NCBI GenBank assembly: GCA_002305165.1
Contig: DBQI01000041.1
Location: 1 to 17,515, forward strand
Source of the DNA: Armatimonadetes bacterium UBA1398
GTDB lineage: Bacteria; Armatimonadota; Zipacnadia; UBA1398
Length of the DNA stretch: 17,515 bases
Reading direction: 5' to 3'
A program made the position numbers and the translations under genes. Under the pieces are notes generated by a model. That model had not been told where the DNA came from. It searched no databases and was given only the letters and a program-made list of their open reading frames with translations. Below, in pieces: positions 14,512-17,515 of this stretch. The number at the start of each line of letters is the position of its first letter. The first letter of the stretch is position 1.

Positions 14512-14673
14512 CTAGTCGGCGAACCGCGACTGACAGACATGGCGGCTGCCGCCATCTGGCTCCACCAGCCCGATGCCAGTCGACGGCCCTCCCAGGATCG
14601 TCCCGGGCACCAGCATACTCATCGGCGTTGCGGAACATGCTCCACCTCCGGCTGCAATACCCTGCCTCAGCAT
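14512..14673 (-). CDS. Possible 53-aa leader peptide before the sigma-like gene
   Basis: This frame has a strong ribosome site (AGGGGG about 8 nt before the ATG at 14673) and ends with TAG 9 nt before the sigma-like ATG, a spacing that allows translational coupling. The peptide is Gly-rich with two cysteines (C13, C47) and a hydrophobic centre (MSMLVPGTILGG, 18-29), and it is weakly amphipathic. I know no homologous family. It could be a regulatory leader, a small anti-sigma-like peptide, or a chance frame; codon choice in its first half is poor for this GC level. Confidence 0.35.
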   Translation of the reverse strand: MLRQGIAAGGGACSATPMSMLVPGTILGGPSTGIGLVEPDGGSRHVCQSRFAD

Positions 14674-15205
14674 GTGTTGATTCCCCCTGGCGAGGGAGCC
14701 GACCTCTTGGCTCGGCGGCGTCGGAGGTCTGAACCGTCGGATCTGGGCCCGAAGGGCTGCTACGCGCTCTACCGGTCGCCCGGCACGGGTAAGTCATAAG
14801 CACCGCCTCCATCTCTCGACTCGACCGCAGGCGTCGCTCCGGACGACCTCGGCGACCGCTGCGGTGTTCAGCTGGCACTGGATGCGAGGGTTCCCGCCTA
14901 TAGCAGATCTCGCGACCAAGGAACGGCAGACGCTTGGGGCTGACCTCTCGGGGCCTCTGGGCTACTGGATCTACATGGGATCCTCCTGTGGGGGCGCGTT
15001 GCGCGGATCTCAGGCCCGAAGGCTGGCAGGTTAGGTGGGCCGTATGGCACTTTGAGACCATGTTCGCAAGCCTCCAGTTCGCGCATCTACTGATCAAAGG
15101 GCGCTCCGGGTGCGGGCTGTTACATCGGAACTAGCGCTTTTTTTCGGCGGCCCAGGCGCGAGGTCCACTCGGGTACGGGGTAGCGAGGGTCAACGGCCTG
15201 GCCGG
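14674..15205. other. Spacer between the kinase gene and the sigma-like operon
   Basis: About 530 nt (about 700 nt counting the small ORF) without a convincing gene. A 200-codon open frame spanning 14495-15097 on the - strand is Arg/Ser/Pro-rich, has no ribosome site and reads as a chance frame. A run of seven T at about 15138-15144 lies after AGCGC on the + strand, but no + gene precedes it. The promoter of the sigma-like operon should be here; I cannot pick one, which would fit recognition by a non-standard sigma factor. Confidence 0.35.
14971..14987 (-). other. Start-stop mini-ORF with a perfect Shine-Dalgarno
   Basis: On the - strand AGGAGG (14987-14982) is followed after 5 nt by ATG (14976-14974) and at once by TAG. 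It is either a minimal start-stop ORF able to trap ribosomes, or the mutated start of a lost gene. The frame does not continue usefully after the stop. Confidence 0.3.
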
Positions 15206-16399
15206 TTACGGGACACGAAGCTGGTCGTAGAGGCTTCTCAGCCTGGGGACCACGAACTGGGCGAACCAGAGCCGCACGCGCGCGGGCGTCGTCTGGCGCT
15301 GAGCGGGCATTGCCGGAGTGCGGAGTAGTCGGCCTCGGGCGTGCTGCAGGGCCATCGGGTTGGGGAAGGGGTCCTGAACCCTCTCCCTGGTGATCCGTTC
15401 GCACCAGGGGCACGCCGTCAGGTGATTTGGGAAGATGTGCTCTGGGTTGGAGCGACACACAGCCAAGCCATTCCTAATAACGGCGCTGAGGGTGTGGCGC
15501 CACTCGGATGCCGCGGGTCGCAGGGCGGGGTTCCGGGCACCATCGACGAAGCAGCGAACGAAGAGAGACTGCACGGTTGGGGGCAGCAGCCTGAAGGGGG
15601 GGCACTTGCTGGGCGGCAGGATTCCCTTGCCCTGGCCGAGGTGGGCTGCGGCAAACCAGTTGGATCGTATCCGCCCTGGGGACTCCGGACTGTCCAGGTC
15701 CGCTCGCTGGGGTATGCCGTCGAAGGGGTGCCGCCCCAGCATCAGTAACTGGAACGCCAGCACCCCGTAGGCGAAGGTGTCGTCGTGCCGCGTGCGTGCG
15801 TGGTCACGGAAGGTGACAGCCTGGGACTCGGGCGGCGTGTACTCGGGCTTCCCCACGGTACATGGCAGGCAGCGCCCGCCGACGACCATCTGGAACGAGT
15901 CGGTGTCGATCAAGGTCACCGTGGTGTCGGCGTGCACAAACACGTTGGATTCGTTGAGATCGCCGATCACATACCCTCGCCGGTGGAGGACGTCGATCAC
16001 ATCGGCCAAGTTCCTCGTTGTGTGCAGCAAATGGCGCCAGTTGAAGCAACGGGCAAGTCTCTTGCGTTCCGCGACATCGTACAGCGCCACGGCGAGCAGG
16101 GCCCCGCGCACCTCGGGCATCACGTAACCCGCCAGCGCGCTGCCTCTCGGGTCAGAGAAGAGGACGTCAACCGGCCAGGCGACAGATGGTGCGGCGCGTC
16201 GGGCGGATCGGTCTTCGGGAGGGTTCGCGATCATGTGGGCCAGTTTAGCGCGACGGGCCGCGTCCGCTTGCCCCGGCCGATATATCTTGGCGACCTGACC
16301 CGGCTGGGATGCGACGCGGTGCACGACGCCCTTACCTCCAGACTCGCTGAGAACCTCGCCGAGGGTGACCGGCCTTCCAGACGTCGAGTAGAGGCGCAT
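15206..16399 (-). CDS. Serine/threonine protein kinase of the TerY-P triad type
   Basis: The 397-aa protein has kinase landmarks in the variant form seen in kinases encoded with PP2C phosphatases and TerY-like vWA proteins. These are a short N-lobe with GGKGVVHRV (21-29) and lysine K38 in VAKIY, then GYVMP (91-95) and a catalytic loop YVIGDLNESNV (143-153) with D147 and N152. The metal-binding segment is LIDTDSF (163-169), with D165 in the DFG position, followed by PEYTPPE (185-191) and GRHPFDG (222-228). The C-terminal tail has a zinc-ribbon-like cluster (C315, H321/H326, CPWC 330-333). Arg/Pro-rich tail residues follow. The ATG at 16399 is 2 nt after the phosphatase stop, with GAAGGGGA as ribosome site. 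Substrates are unknown; the downstream operon proteins are candidates by position only. Confidence 0.85.
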   Translation of the reverse strand: MRLYSTSGRPVTLGEVLSESGGKGVVHRVASQPGQVAKIYRPGQADAARRAKLAHMIANPPEDRSARRAAPSVAWPVDVLFSDPRGSALAGYVMPEVRGALLAVALYDVAERKRLARCFNWRHLLHTTRNLADVIDVLHRRGYVIGDLNESNVFVHADTTVTLIDTDSFQMVVGGRCLPCTVGKPEYTPPESQAVTFRDHARTRHDDTFAYGVLAFQLLMLGRHPFDGIPQRADLDSPESPGRIRSNWFAAAHLGQGKGILPPSKCPPFRLLPPTVQSLFVRCFVDGARNPALRPAASEWRHTLSAVIRNGLAVCRSNPEHIFPNHLTACPWCERITRERVQDPFPNPMALQHARGRLLRTPAMPAQRQTTPARVRLWFAQFVVPRLRSLYDQLRVP

Positions 16400-16401
16400 G
16401 G

Positions 16402-17448
16402 TCAGTCCCCTTCACGCCAAAGGGCAGCGATCGAGACGTCGTCGTCGGTTCTAAATCCGATGATCTGCTCCTGTAAGTACGCGCAGAGTGCGGGCGTACG
16501 CCGCACCGGATCGATGGAACGCAGCTGCTCCATGAGAGGCAGGGCGAAGCCTCTGAACGGCTTGCCCTGGGAGAGGGCCGTGAACTGAAGACCATCGGAG
16601 AAGGCCAGGGCGAAGTCCACAGCGTGCTCTCCGTAGCTGAAATGGGCATGCCGGACCCATGCGCGCTGGGTCATGAAGTAGGTCTCATTGATGTGCTCCC
16701 CGTTCTCTGGCGCGTAGAGGGTGTGCAGACGGCCGTCAGTACCGCCGTAGAGCGCGCCACAGTCGCCAATCCCCGCCGCGTAGATGCCCGTGGCGTCGGC
16801 GTCGGCGCCGATGACGAGAAGGGTGCAGGCCAGGTCATGGAGCTCGGACGTGGACGCGGCGGCGATGCTGAGCAGGGACTGGCGCGCGGCAGTCAGCGTG
16901 GTACCGAGCAAGCTCTTCCACCCGTCAAGATCAGCTGGCGACCAGAAGCGGTAAATCTCCTCGATGTGCGCGCGGACCGCGGCCACCGCAGTTTGGCTGC
17001 CATAGTGGCTGTTCGCCGCGCTGCCTGCCCCGTCGGAGACAACGAGGAAGGCGGCGTCGTCTGTGGGGTGGAACGCGAGGGAAGTGTCCTGGCAGGGCTT
17101 CGCGGAGTCGCGGTGTCCAGATCCGGTGAGGCTGACCGCGATGGATCCCCAGTACGCCGGGGCGGCGGGCTCCGGAGCGGCATCCTCCTCACGAAGGGGC
17201 GTCTCGGGCTCGGGTGCGACGTAGACAGCGATGGCTCGCTCGGCCTCCCCGGGTTCGGGCGCTATACGCACACGGACTACCGAGTTGCCGGCCTCAGTGG
17301 GGCCTGACCCTGGGAGCGGCTGCGCCGGATCCACCAGTCTACGGCACGGCCAGTCGAGTACGGCATCGAGCAGTGCGTTCGCTCCGTCCCAACCGACAAC
17401 CGCGAAGACCAGCCGGCCTCTGTCAGCCGCGTCGCTGATACGGGCCAC
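16402..17448 (-). CDS. PP2C-family protein phosphatase, N-terminus probably truncated by an IS
   Basis: Residues about 97-345 are a PP2C domain that removes phosphate from Ser/Thr with a two-metal centre. Visible metal ligands and motifs are GSGHRDSAKPCQD (109-121, D121), VVSDGAGSA (136-144, D139), GIGDCGALYG (226-235, D229), FSDGLQF (283-289, D285) and TDDDVS (334-339). It is the usual partner of the kinase encoded 2 nt downstream. The first ~96 residues are extra: ISDAADRGRLVFAVVGWDGANALL looks like the C-terminal half of a vWA domain, the third member of such triads, followed by an acidic Pro-rich linker. The frame stays open upstream of GTG 17448 to 17502, where the IS end supplies a stop, and no Shine-Dalgarno precedes the GTG. 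A longer original protein is therefore likely. Confidence 0.8.
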   Translation of the reverse strand: MARISDAADRGRLVFAVVGWDGANALLDAVLDWPCRRLVDPAQPLPGSGPTEAGNSVVRVRIAPEPGEAERAIAVYVAPEPETPLREEDAAPEPAAPAYWGSIAVSLTGSGHRDSAKPCQDTSLAFHPTDDAAFLVVSDGAGSAANSHYGSQTAVAAVRAHIEEIYRFWSPADLDGWKSLLGTTLTAARQSLLSIAAASTSELHDLACTLLVIGADADATGIYAAGIGDCGALYGGTDGRLHTLYAPENGEHINETYFMTQRAWVRHAHFSYGEHAVDFALAFSDGLQFTALSQGKPFRGFALPLMEQLRSIDPVRRTPALCAYLQEQIIGFRTDDDVSIAALWREGD

Positions 17449-17492
17449 GGTCGGGGAGGCTTCGTCCAGCGAGTTCGGATCGGTGATTACCG

Positions 17493-17515
17493 CTATCCCG
17501 TATCATTCATGAATG
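17493..17515 (+). repeat. IS1380-like terminal repeat at the right window edge (copy 3)
   Basis: CTATCCCGTATCATTCATGA, continuing ATG to the last base, matches copy 1 at 18 of 20 and copy 2 at 21 of 23 positions. Its outer tip faces left, so an IS body would begin here and continue beyond the window. It interrupts the frame of the PP2C gene, supplying the in-frame TGA at 17503-17505. Confidence 0.6.

Noticed and set aside
14495..15097. 200-codon open frame on the - strand in the spacer before the sigma-like gene
   Set aside because: Arg/Ser/Pro-rich, no ribosome binding site, no recognisable segment, and it overlaps better-supported small frames. It is typical of chance frames in high-GC DNA.
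15110..15145. Possible intrinsic terminator (GCGCT...AGCGC followed by seven T) on the + strand
   Set aside because: The 5-bp stem has a long loop and there is no + strand gene upstream to terminate.
15785..16588. 267-codon open frame on the + strand
   Set aside because: Antisense to the kinase and the phosphatase 3' end, both of which show clear catalytic motifs.
8129..17515. A single 9.4-kb transposon bounded by the inverted repeats at 8129 and 17493
   Set aside because: Comparison with the IS1380 copy at the left edge shows that both repeats have their outer tips facing the segment, not their interiors. They therefore look like ends of flanking ISs rather than ends of one element containing the operon.
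1..17515. CRISPR arrays, tRNA or rRNA genes
   Set aside because: No regularly spaced repeats and no recognisable cloverleaf or ribosomal RNA segments were seen on either strand.

Overview
The window is high-GC bacterial DNA with many GTG/TTG starts and clear GGAGG-type ribosome binding sites. The sequence does not fix the taxon. The TerY-P-type kinase/phosphatase pair and the CHAT remnant would suit a complex, multicellular-type lineage such as Myxococcota, but that is only a guess. Both window edges fall on ends of IS1380-like insertion sequences, as expected for an assembly contig broken at repeats. Nothing resembles housekeeping DNA; the window reads as an accessory or defence island.

Left part (1-8151, mostly + strand). 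A truncated IS1380-family transposase and its terminal repeat come first, then a small unknown gene on the - strand. Next is a predicted type II restriction-modification pair: an amino (probably N4-cytosine) DNA methyltransferase and a GIY-YIG endonuclease. Two consecutive AbiE-type (type IV) toxin-antitoxin modules of different subtypes follow. In each, the toxin GTG overlaps the antitoxin stop as GTGA. A small serine recombinase with a perfect 17-bp palindrome upstream ends the series, followed by a solitary IS1380-like end at 8129-8151.

Middle (8152-9566). A coiled-coil gene (+) converges on a decayed CHAT (caspase-like) fragment (-) that has lost its catalytic half.

Right part (9567-17515, all - strand, read right to left). 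A PP2C phosphatase is followed after 2 nt by a protein kinase of the TerY-P triad type. The phosphatase ORF runs upstream into the IS1380-like end at the window edge, and its first ~110 residues look like the stump of a vWA domain. After a ~700-nt spacer come four overlapping genes: a sigma-70-family protein, a 352-aa protein of unknown function, a 764-aa protein that I read as a Lon-type Ser-Lys protease domain followed by an atypical NUDIX domain, and a Cof-like HAD phosphatase. I do not recognise this four-gene set as a named system. It is the best candidate for an undescribed one: a dedicated sigma factor could drive or sense it, the kinase/phosphatase could gate it, and the protease/NUDIX/HAD enzymes could be the output. 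That working model is inference from gene order and domain content only.
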